Part shown: piece after piece, positions 25,801 to 37,800 of the stretch
Numbering within the stretch: position 1 is the stretch's first letter
Layout: each line of letters opens with the position of its first letter
From: Eretmocerus hayati
Lineage: Eukaryota; Arthropoda; Insecta; Hymenoptera; Aphelinidae
DNA length: 64,000 bases
Assembly (NCBI GenBank): GCA_029851415.1
Contig: CM056744.1
Coordinates: 119,630,838 to 119,694,837, forward strand
Reading direction: 5' to 3'
Position numbers and translations under genes: made by a program
The notes under the pieces: model-generated
Told to the model about the DNA's origin: nothing
Seen by the model: only the letters and a program-made list of their open reading frames with translations
The model's database searches: none

Positions 25801-28800
25801 GACTCGGGATTGAGTTAGAAGATTCGTTCATCCAAATCGAAATGTGATAGAATCTTCGCAAATTCGGCAGCAAGTCAAAATCTCGTCAAAAATGAATCAT
25901 CTTCAATCAGATTCGTACCGAAATAGGGTCAATTTTTTCATAAAATCGATCTAGAAATTTCTGGCACCAATTCCTTGCATCGGGGTTGGGCTTGAACTCC
26001 TGTCAACCATATCCAGAATATGACTAAACCGTTTCCGACTTGGCAGCATATCAAAATCCTACCTAGAAACTGTCATATAGCGATGTTGGCAGTGCCCAAG
26101 GAACAGTTCGAGCTAATAATAGATCTCAAAGCTGTCAGCACCAATTCCTAGACGTGGGATTGAGCTTAAAATCTTGTTAGTCAATGACGTAATACACCAC
26201 AAGTATTCTCAACATGGCAGCAGAACCGCAAACTACCTCAAAACCGTGATTTTGGTGAAATTCCTACATTTTGGCACTCCATCATGACGAAAATTCATCC
26301 TCAGAGATCCCAGCACTTGTTCCCGGACCCGGGGTTGGGCTGAAACTCTAGGTATGCGCGCAAAGAATGTCTATCAAGTGTTTCCCAGGTGGCAGTAGGA
26401 CTCATGCCCCGGACACCCCAAGTTCATTTTTCGGTAAAATCCGTGTTAATATTTTTTTTCCATTCAACTCCTTCCCCCTTTCGCATTTGAGTGAAAAACA
26501 GGTAGGCACATCTTGTAGCTTAGGAAATTACGAAGAAAATCCATTTTGTTTGGTCTCGATAGCTCATGAATTCGAGTGAAGCGGATTTTCCGGCACTCTT
26601 GAGTCCCCACAAGTATTGTGCGACGCAAACTACTTACTTTCTCATATTTTAACATAGCAAACGTGAAAAAAAATTCCCGGGCGTCCAAGGAGTGCTCATC
26701 CCCGAGATCGGCATTGGGGGGCAAGTCGGGTACAGAGGCAAATTGGGTACACTTACCTTATATGAAAGAAGAATTTACAACCGTACAGACATTTTTCCGG
26801 AATACGGTATAGTTCGGTTCATGGCTCAAATAAAATTACGAAAAGTTGACTTGCAGTGAACGGCTCGGTGAACGGGCTAACCCTGCCACATTTTTCCCAG
26901 ATCATACTAAATGAGCCACCTCTAGAACCAGAATCATAATCAGAAATTCTAACAGAGGTGTGCTGAATTACACAATGAATTGAATCCAATTCCTGACAAT
27001 TTTTGCTGTGCTTATATTGAAAATCGCAAGCACCACAGCAGGCGTTGCGATACAATAGGGCACTACTAGCTTTTTGATCTGCACTTTGACTTGCAATATC
27101 ATTATGCCAATGCTTGCCAATGCTTGCATATCATCTCACTACTTCGTAATACTCCTACTCACACATAGCTGCACTATAACACGCACGACGCATGGGGAGT
27201 TGCGCGCGCATCCACGCGTTACGAATAATTGTGTCCACATGTTAGACAAAACTCAACGCGCGAGAAGATGACTTCGTCATCAAAAAAGGTAAAATGAGAA
27301 ATTTCAATGTTTTTCGTTGACGTGGATGAGATTTCGTAGAAGATGATCGTGAAGTATTTTATATACCCCATGTATCCCGCAGGGGTATCATTATTGGTGG
27401 ATAAAAAAAAAATAAAATTGAATGTATTTGTTATATTTTCATGCGAGCTTTCGGCAAGTTCCTTTTGAGATATGCTTGGAAATGTGTGGTTAAGGTAACC
27501 AAAATCTAGGAATGAGGTTGGAATGAATGACATATCTAAGCATGTATTCCTACCTCTTTCTTGGCAAGGCCCCTCGTGCACTTGTTGCAGATCTGGAATT
27601 TATCGGAATGAACTCTGGGTTAGCGGAACTCCTGTGAAAATCAATCGAGTTTGGCAGTGATTGTGATAGAATTCATTACCAGGTTTGCATTTTTGGGCAC
27701 ATCTCAGAATACTAGGATTGTTGTAAGTGATTCCATCACTACCACACACGGGCCGAAGCTCATGAGTTATGATACAAAGAATACCGCAGACTTCCAGTTG
27801 CTCGGATAGAGTGATCCCAGCAGAAGTCGAGTCCTTTGTCGTTACTGAAAATTGGATACGAACAGATTATGAAATTGCAGTCAGTGCCGGCAGACGTGAT
27901 TATTCGTGAGTAGAAAAGTAGATTGTGTGAATATTTTGTGGTGATTTCCATGCAGGCCTGAAATGAGAACCCTGATGGAAGTCACATGTACTTTCCATAC
28001 ATCCATGCGAGCTTTCGGCCAGTTTATTCTGACATATGCTTAGACATGCGTGGTCAAGCTAATGCAAAGTCAGAAATAATGTTGGAATAAAGTTAATATC
28101 TGAGCATGAATCCTCACCGTTTCGTTGGCATGGCCCCCCGTGCGCTTGTTGCAGCTCTGGAATTCATTAAGAAAAACTGTAGGTTAGTGGAACTACTGTG
28201 AAAATCAATGAAGTTTGACAGTGACTTCGGTGATATTCGTTACCAGGTTTGCATTTTTGGGCGCATTTCAAAGCACTAGGATTTTCGTAAGTGATCCCAT
28301 CACTACCACAGACAGGAGAAATGTCAGCGGTTATGGGACAAAGTATGCCACAGTCTCCCTGCTTCTCGGATTGCGTGCTCCCCGCAGACTCTGAGTCCAC
28401 CATCGTCACTAGATATTCAATGTAAATGGATGATAAAATTTCCATAATTGCCGGAAAATGTAATTCTACATGAGTAGTAGAGTAGAATCTGTGGATACTT
28501 CATGGTAACAGTATGCCACAAATGAGAGCCCTCGCGAAAATCAGATGTACTTTTCCTCCTCCCGACACGAAAGTAAGTTTTCGCGCCTCGTTTTGGTCGC
28601 GAAAGCTCGTCTTTTGCTGCCGGCACGAGTCAACTCGCGCTCTGATTGGCTGTCGATTTTTGCTGCATTTTTCGCTACCTGCGCTGCTTTGCGGTGCAGA
28701 GAGCGCATAAGACATAGATGCAAAACATAAACTATCGAGTATATGAGATGATTATTTGGTCTCATCGATCTTGAAGGACGGTGGGGAACTAAATAAATTC

Positions 28801-31800
28801 CCAAAATTTCATGAAGGAAATTTTCTGCTACGTTTCGTCCACTAGACTGAGTGAACTCATTCTATTTACCTGTATTGGCAGGAGCCAGACGTTATGTCTG
28901 TGCTCTATTATAAGATCGTTCAAAATATCATGACGATCTAAAGAATAACAAACCTGGAGCCTGATGAGGTCCACGAAACCTAGTGGACGAAACGTAGCAA
29001 TAAAATTTCCTTCATGAAATTTTGGGAATTTCTTTAGTTCCCCACCGTCCTTCAAGATCGATGAGACCAAATAATCATCTCATATATTAAACATCAAGGA
29101 CGAAAAATCTACAAAATTACTCATGATAAACTATCGAGGTTATGTTCATCAATGTGTTTATTTATGATGTATGCTTATACTTGACAAGCGGTATCTTTTC
29201 ACGAATATTGCTGCTCAAATAGAAAACTCTCAGCAGCTGATTGTAGAGCAGGATTTTCAACGCTCCTTGACATAAATCGATAGGGTACACAAGAAACTCG
29301 TTGTCGGTGACAAGAACTTAGGGCCATGATGACTTGGTGCGGTTACAACTTCGTATTAAGACCCAAATTGAATCATGCGAGCATTTAGCGTTCTTTCACA
29401 ATACAGTTCACTTCATTATTTCTATTGTTTTGCTCGCGTCCGCTTCGACCAGCAAAAGCTCGGCTGGCGCCTCGCTTTCGAAAGTCGGGCGGACGAGTAC
29501 GCCACATCAGAAGTATTGTGCAGCGAAAGCAATATGTAAAAGCTGCAAAATCGTCTGCTTGAACACCCCACTGGCCACTGCCCAGTCAAAATTGTAAACG
29601 AATGCAGAAGTGAGGTTAAACGCGTATTTTTGTACTGATCAATAAAATTTCGACGTATTTTCGGCCCGACAGGAGAAATAATAGTTCACAGCACTCGGCA
29701 GAGGAGTGGGATGCCCATGACAGTGTGCTATCAATGCCTCGGCCTCGCCTCGGCATCACCATCACACAATCACGGAAATCCAACTCCCCTGCCTGCCTAA
29801 CTGCGGGGGGGGGGGCATGGCGCCTCATCCCTGGAGTCTGACGAGCTCCCGGCCCCAGTCATCGTCCGCCGGAGCGAGGAGACCGCACATCTCCATCCGG
29901 CACCACGGGAGTGGGTGAGACTAGGGACTCGAATTGGAATTGCCTTCGGGCGATAATAATGCGAGCCCGAAAGAATCATCCATCATCCCGAGGGACTCCC
30001 TGAGCTCTCAGGAAGCCTAGAAGAGTCCCAAAACCCCCCACCGAGGGGTGAGTCTCGGCTTTGTGCTGGGGGCTGAGCCCGAAATTCGGTAGTCGGGGAG
30101 GAGGACCGAGTCATTACCGAGCCTGGCTCGGTGTTGGCCATCCTCCAAACCGATGCGCTGGCAGGGCGTATCCCTGCCCCGCGCCCATGGGGGCAACCGT
30201 GGTTCAGCCGAAAGGCAGGGACCCGATATATAAAAGACAATATTCCAATATTCCACTGCCTGCCTAGTACAACAATATACTATTTCATGTATTCATTTTA
30301 GCTCTTGGTGAGTTGGTTTTAGGTGTGCTTCAACATGGATGATTTAAATGATAGGAAACCAAAATGATTTTGTGTCAAATGAAGGATCTAAGTATGAGCT
30401 CTCACCTCTTTCTTGGCACGGCCCCGCGTGCACTTTTCGCAGATCTGAAATTCATCGTAAAAATGTCTAGGTTAGCGGAACTCTTGTGAAAATCTCTGGA
30501 AATCAGCAATGGCTGTGTTACAATCTGTTACCAGGTTTGCACTTCTGGGCACATTTCAGATCTCCGGAATTGCCATACGTGGTATTATCACTTCCACAAA
30601 CTGGTTCATATTCGAGAGTGTTGGTGCAGACGGCAGGGCACTCTGCTTCTTCTCCGGATGGTGCCGCATTCACGAGCACCAAGAAGGAATTCGCAGCTGA
30701 AAATCGGAGGGAACCATATTGTTAGGTAGCTGATAAGCGTCCACTGCCACCGCAGAATCGCGATTACAGTCTGAATTGCGTCAGGATGGATTTGTACCAA
30801 TCACAGTAGGTTCCACTGTTGGGGTTCAAACAAATTCCTATAGCGATAAGGTTGCTCATGAAGGGAATTTATAATAATTAAACGGCCAGGCAAAATTTGT
30901 CGGTCCACATTTCGCGTATCGAGTCGCCTATGTGGAAAGGGGGAAGTGTGATGGGTGGCTAGATGGGTGGGTGGGTTGGTGGGTGAGTGGGGGCTGGTGG
31001 TCGGGTTGGTTGATGGATAGGTGTACTCAAACTTTATTGATTTCAGTGGAAATCACTCAAACTCAGTGAGACGTTTCACTGAAATTTCAGTGAAAACCAC
31101 TGAAGTTTCTATGCAAATCGTTCAGGTTTCAGTGAGACGCTCCACTGAAATTTCAGTTAAAATCGCTGAAAGTTCAGTGACAATCACTCAAGTTTTCACT
31201 GTCTATTAGAATTTGTTAGATGTCTATTTCAGTATAATTGCATTATTGAATATTTTTTGAGTAAGCGCCAGTCTAAAAGTTGTCCGTCCGGATCCCTCGT
31301 ATCAGGTTGCCCATGTAGAAGGACTGAAGAATGACGTTGGCAGGTGGATGAGTGGATGAGTCGTTAGATGGATGGGTAGACCCGTGATCGGGTGGCCGTA
31401 TGAGTTATGGATAGGTTGGTGGTTCGGTGAGTGATGGGTTATGGACTATGGCAATGATACAGAGAAGCCACGTGGAGTCACAAAAATAGTGTAAATTTTT
31501 TGCAAAACTTATATTGATCTGAGCTAACCAAGGGTGCACGAGATTTTGGTCTCTGGTTTTGGTGAACAGTCTCATCCAACCCCCGAAGGCGATGTCTGAA
31601 GGCATACAGTTGGATGTTCAAGAGCTTTAGAGTTACAGACTTTGGTATTGCCCACAAGGGCTCACACTAAGGAAACATAGTGAAAATTGGTCATTTATTG
31701 ATGACATGTGTCAAGCTCTACAATATAAGGAATCTCAAAGTCAAATATCTTTGAATACCAGGTTCTATTGGCTTTTGATGATTCGTGCGTTTTTCATTGA

Positions 31801-34800
31801 TCGATAATACAAGTAATGTGTACGCGTTCATAGCGTTTGTAAAGTGTAGCTGTTTATAAAAGGGACTGACTAATTTCTGGTGACGCTGGGGATAGAATGA
31901 GATGAAAGAATGGGATGTTGGTGTATGTGGAATTCTCATTTTATAACTCCAAAAAGTAAGCACTCAGTTATTGCTTGTAACGCTTTGCAACGATTTTGTT
32001 AGGGTTACTATTAGGATATTTCATTGTAATGAATGTCACAGAGAGATTACTATTTGAAACCATTAAACCACAACACTTATATTTAGACCAAAATCAAATC
32101 AAAACTTGCAAAGTCAACTAGGCAGTCTAGATTTAATTTGTTTAATCCGGTATAATATGTAGATGGTTGTATACGGGTTATGGGTAGGGAAGGGGGGCAT
32201 GGATGGATTAATGGGTGAGTGAATGGTTGGGGATGATAATGGGGACGGGGAACGGATGGGAAGTACCGTACTGAAATGGTCTAGTCCGATCTGGTGCGGT
32301 CTAGATTGGCGTTATTGAGTCAAATTCGGTCTAACTAGTTCTTATGCAGTCTATTCCCTTATGATTAGGTTGGATTCAGCCTAGTTCGATCGACTTCATT
32401 CTGAATGAGTTTAGCTCGATCTACATTGGTCTGGTTCGGGTTAATTAAGTCTCGTTAGGTCTAGCTCTGTTAAATTAAATCTAGTTCGATCTAATTCGGT
32501 ATAGTTTAGTCTACTATTGTCAAATACGATCTAGTTTGGTCCACTGCGATCTACTTCAATCTAGGTCGATCTAGTTCGGTCTACTCCTGTCTAATTCGGT
32601 GTGGTTAGGTCTAGATCGGAGCGGTTCGTTCTGATTTGATCCAGTTCGGTCTAATCAAGTCTAGCTCGGGGTGATTAGTTCTCGTTCGGTCTAGTTCGAG
32701 CTAATTCGGTCGGTCTAATTAGGTCTAGAGTCTAGACTCTAGATCAAAGTAGGCCAAAGTAGACTGAACTAGACCTAATTGGACCAAACCAAACCGAATT
32801 AGACCGATCTAGATTGTACTAGAAAGAATAGGAACGAACTGGTCCGTATCAAACCATACTAAACTGATCTAAATCAAATCAAAGGTCAACTTATGCACAC
32901 TGTACAATGATTTGAATTGACCTCGCTTCGATTAAGACTTTAGATATATGCTATGTAACGGAAGTATTCCAGCCTAATCGATTGAACAAAGGTATATAAG
33001 CTCAGCTAACTGAAAAGAAACTATACAATTCCTCAATATTCATTATTGTTTACTTGAAGTTTTATCTTTACCATTAGCCAGTATAATTCAACACAATACC
33101 AATTCTGCGGACTATTTCGAAAACATGTTTTAGACACCTTGCCTTGATCAGCAATCATTATTTTATGACTATTATCATTGAACTATAAAAGCATTTCTGG
33201 TGTCTATGACTTATCAAGAATATTTACAAGCCGAACAAGCGGTAGCGAGTAAGGCAAAAACGCTAGTCAGTGTTATTATTCAGTAAATGATGGAAGTCAA
33301 AATTATCTGACTTATTAGCCTCTAAGGTGACCTGCACTTGAATATCTGCTCCACGCATATAATAATGTCTTAGTTAGTCATGGTTTTGGGGAGCTTCATT
33401 GATTTGGTGAGCTTCAACTACTATGCACTGCTCAGTCCAATCTTGGGCTACGTTTCATCATTTCTCAATTAACACCGTGAAATTTTGGGACGCTCCAACT
33501 AGTGTTAACTTTGAGCACAAACATGAGAAAAAGTTCTTAGACCGTGTTCCAAGAAATTTCTCTCTTTTGAAAATCTTCGGAGAAGCTCTTATGAAGAAAT
33601 CATCCTGATAAACATCCACTCTTTCAGGGTCAGCATGGACGTTTTCAAAAACGTGTTCTGGTTTGCATGAAATATTCTTGGGGGAAATCACTTCCGCAAG
33701 TTAGGCTGATGACAAAATTCATGATTTTCTCAAAAATCGTATAAAATATTGCAAGACTCACTTGCGGCATAATTCTGTATGGACATAATTCGTATGGACG
33801 AGCAGGTTTTACATTGGCTATTGGTTGGAAAAGGTGAGTATTGTTGAGAATGAATATGTTGACTGCTCTTGCAAATAGCGGATTCAAAGTATTCAATCCA
33901 TCTATATTTTGGAAGAACACGATTGAAAAACTTTGGGACTATCGAATTTGGAAGAAAACGTCACAACATGAGTTGACATACATAGCTTCCGAGCTGTTAG
34001 GGGAGCGCGTTCTACCGTTTCAATCGTAAAACAAATTTTGGATGTAAATGAAAGGCCCAATTTGATCGAACTGGGCTCTTGCTTGAATTCTGAGAAACTT
34101 ACAGTGCACGATAGTATATATACGATGGAAGAGTAGAGAGTACACCCTTCGAAGTACACATAGTTTTTGATTTAGCTGTAACTTTTCATCTTGCGTGGAA
34201 TGAAGGTTACTCGAGTCAGGTCCGAAATCTTCCCTCAAATTCCCACTCAATTTTCAGGTTTTGGAACGATTTCTCAAATGAACTAAGTGTACTTAGCGAT
34301 CGTCAAATTCAGAGTGAGTAGTTTGATATTCACAGACAGCCCCCGGTATCCACGGGACTCGATATTTGCAGTCTCTGGAAATGTGGCGTATCGCCGTACT
34401 CGCGGACCCAGGGCTCCGTATTCGTGACTCTGCTTTGGATTTCTACAGTTTCGTGGACCACAAAACATGAATTTCGGTGCAATTTCAATTCAAATTTGTC
34501 ATTCCCAAACAGCTTCGAGACCTTCGAGCGCTGTATTCAGACTGATATCATTGTTGCGCAGCTGAGGATATTATTGCCCATTTCTCATTTTGGTCAATTC
34601 ACAAGTCTATCGAAATTCAATAGAGATTTGACATTATGGCTGTGCATAGACTAAGTGTCTCATCTACCAAAAAACAAGACGGATATCTCAAAATTTCCAG
34701 AGGGGATGGACAAAAATGCAGAATATTGTTCATAAGTTCTTAGGAAGTGATCCTGTGTTCGATCAAAGTTTCAATTTAAAGCATCAAGTTGAAGATCACA

Positions 34801-37800
34801 GATTAAACATGTACGAGGGCTCTTTCCAGTCAAACTCTAATCCAATTTTTCTGCCGAAACTTGCGGTGAATTTACATGGATGTTGAGTTTTCTCCCATAC
34901 AACGCCCAGTTGTTCTGTCACTAGTGAAATCCATGAGACTCTGCACATCAATTATATGTTTTCCGAAAAATGTTCCATGTTTTCTCGCAAACGATCTTCA
35001 ATGTATGTAACCTCCTACTTCTCATATACGAGTAATTCCATGCACGACCTACGGAAAAGGGTCATGTCTCGGTTTGTTTTCTTAGCTCTTTCATTTGCTC
35101 TCATGGCACGAGAAATGAATTCTTCACCATCTATGGTGCCCCATAAGAAGTTTCCCGCCTCATCTGGAACGCAGTATGATTCATCCATTTGAATGATCTC
35201 CATCAGAATAGTTTGGGTCTCTTTCAAAATAATTCATATTCCTCGAAACCGAAATTTTTGAAAACCTCCATCGAAATTACCTGGTAGAGTTGATTTTGAG
35301 GTTGTGGGCAATCTTATCGACTGGCAAAATTAGAAGCACATGAATATAAATTTCTCAAAAAGCCACCTTCTTGTTGTATGAGATCTTGATATTCAATTCA
35401 AAATTTTGAGTTCTTTCAGATAAAAGGGTCCCGTTTCTTTGCGTCCTACACTTTTTTGTGCGTCCTAAGAGCTATTTTTGCTATTACTTACAGATCTATT
35501 CTTCAGGTGGTTGTAAATCGTCTGTTTTGTGCACATGTACAAGAACCTGGATCCCCGAAACCAATTTCATCGGAAAGACAAAGAAATTTCATCCAGAATG
35601 ACCACTTAGAGTAGTCAGTTCCGTGCATTTGAGACAGACCTACAACGTCCAGCAGACCACTGAATTCCTAACGTTTCATCTTTCATAAGTTGCAGCTCGT
35701 GTCCCAATTGATGGAATTGACTTGATAAAGTGGTAATTTTGAAGTCAATTCTCTTGGCTTTCTAATGATATTGATTTCAGGTACCCAAATTCCCGCACAT
35801 GGTTAGAAAACAGACGAAAAGAATAGATTTGCAAGAAATAGCACAAGTTGATCTCAGGACGGAAAAAAAGTGTTTGGGACTATTTTTTCCTGGAAGAATA
35901 AAGAATTTCTCATCGGATAGAAATATTCCAGATGGTTAAAGAAATTACTTTTTGAGGAACTGATATTTTTGTGTTTTCCACTCTCTTACTTGATAAAACC
36001 ACCCATAATCTGTAAATCAACTCTTTAATTCCGATTTTGACAGATTTTCTCTAGACTTCCCGATTGTGGCTAACCGCATTTCCGTATCTCCAGTGGAATT
36101 CGGGGAATGTGGATTTTATTGAATAAAAGACCCAAATATCCATGTGCAGATGATCCAAAAGGATAAATCACAGCGTTTCAGATAACTGGAGAATTTTCAT
36201 GGGGCTCTGAGGGGGTGCGAAATTCGTATGTTGGACCACGGATTCGAAAGAGATAGCTTAAAAAAACAATTCGAGAAATGACCCTTTTCAGTAGGTCTGT
36301 TTCGCGTGGAATTACTCATAAGGACAAGGTCCCGCTATCCGCAGTTTCGATATTCGCGGGGCTTTGGATATGCGCATCTACAGCGAATACCGGGCTGTCT
36401 GTATCGCTTAATTTCATGTGATTAATGAATAATTGCATGGAAATCAAAAATGGTGCAAAGTCTCATCGAGATTAAGTCTGATTCCCGGGATGGCGAGTAC
36501 ACACGTTCATTGTGTCATGAACAACAAGAAATGATCACGACATGAGCCATTGGAGATGTCTCCACTGTTTGGCGTGGGCTAAAACTCAATGAAAAGCGTG
36601 CAGCACGGGCGAGGTCCATCGCACCCCACTGAGAGAAGGAAACGGTTGGCTGCACCGGGGTCCAGTACGTATCACCGGCTCACGGTAACTGTTACCTTGT
36701 GACGTCCATTTCGGGCGGACCGGTCGCCACGGTAATAGTTACCGTGCGGACGCTGGTCACAACCTTGGCAAGGCGATAATTACTATGCCATACAGTTCTG
36801 AGCACATTAGACTAACGAGGGGAGCACCAACCTTGCGGGTCCTGGATCTTGACGAAACTTTGGGAATCTTCTTGTTTTGATGAGAAATGAAGGTACTCAA
36901 AAGGGTTTCGTCCAATGGGCTTCCTATCCTGAGATACAGCCATGGAGGTTAGCATTGTCAGTATATCTATATATGTGTCATTTTAACATGGGCCTATATG
37001 GACAATGCTAACCTCCATAGCTGTATCTCGGGATATGAGGCCCATTGGACAAAACCCTTCTGGGTACCTTTACTTTTCACCAAAACAAGAAAATTCCCAA
37101 AGTTTCATCAAGATCCAGGACCCACAAGGTTGGTGTTTCCCTTGTAAGCGGTATCACCGCCATCGTTGGATAAATTATTCCTAAGAAATATTTTGGCAAC
37201 ATCCTGATGACCCTTTTGAATCTGAAGATCCATGTTCCCAGACGGAATTTTGATGCAAAATTGTTTAAACTGATATTGCTTAAACAAATTGTCCATATCG
37301 ACTTTTTCGGCTCGGAGACAAACTCGTAAGGTTATTTGGCTCATTTTAATCAGAAAATCTCTCCTGTCATTTTTCTCTAAAAGTCATTGTTTTCGAACTG
37401 TTAGCTTTTTACAGTTGAAAAAACGCAAAAATCGCGATTTTCAGTGACCGATTAGAGTACGAAGAACTCGGAAATCTCATGTTACCAAAGCGGGAAGTTG
37501 TTGATTGGGATCTTCTTAATAATATCCAATAGCAAAGGTTCATGTTCCCGAGCAGTAACTCATCGATTTTCAATGTTAACAATGGGTAGTTGCGCACGCT
37601 ATAGCACTGGATATCAAATGAGCAAGCAGACGACGCGCAGGCCGCTATACCGTTGTATATCTTATGGGTACAGCGTGCTCAACTACCTAGTGTTAACATT
37701 GCGGAAGCAGTCGGTTATTGCTCAGGAACATGGATTTTTGCTGTTGGATATTGTTGAGGAGATCCCAATCAACAATTTTCCGCCTTGGCAACATGAGATT

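Larger units (their letters stand above)
18232..26620. mobile_element. 8.4-kb foldback element with Transib-like ends and satellite arms
   Basis: The element is 8,389 bp. The left end cactatacttgtggggactc and the reverse complement of the right end, cacaatacttgtggggactc, match at 19 of 20 positions. It is flanked by CGACG at 18227-18231 and 26621-26625. CACWAT-type termini and a 5-bp CGNCG duplication are what is known for the Transib superfamily (relatives of RAG1). The two arms are inverted copies (18232 to ~21975 and ~22010 to 26620), of unequal length because monomer numbers differ. Inside the unique outer ~370 bp, each arm is a tandem array of ~175-bp monomers. No transposase frame exists. 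It sits in intron 7 of the four-Kazal gene, so the primary transcript would contain a multi-kilobase hairpin. Confidence 0.85.
17405..26758. mobile_element. TA-flanked TIR element (~960 bp) split by a giant insertion
   Basis: The left end aggtcagggtacccaacttg and the reverse complement of the right end (aggtaagtgtacccaatttg) are inverted repeats next to TA at 17403-17404 and 26759-26760. A 197-bp internal direct duplication starts at 17418 and 17615 (caacttgcccccat...). The element is broken at 18227-18231 / 26621-26625 by the inverted repeat at 18232-26620; removing that and one target copy leaves about 960 bp. A related truncated copy lies at 10747-11354. No transposase is encoded. Confidence 0.65.

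Noticed and set aside
18232..26620. CRISPR-like or bacterial tandem repeat array
   Set aside because: Monomers are ~175 bp, contiguous and lack unique spacers, and the setting is eukaryotic.
27219..27581. 120-codon frame continuing beyond Kazal exon 7
   Set aside because: The conserved phase-1 donor gtagga at 27553 matches the donors of modules A and B. The readthrough part is AT-rich intron without similarity to anything.
35015..35227. 70-codon minus-strand frame in the pogo-like element considered as transposase
   Set aside because: No DDE or CENPB-type HTH motif can be recognised; too short to judge.
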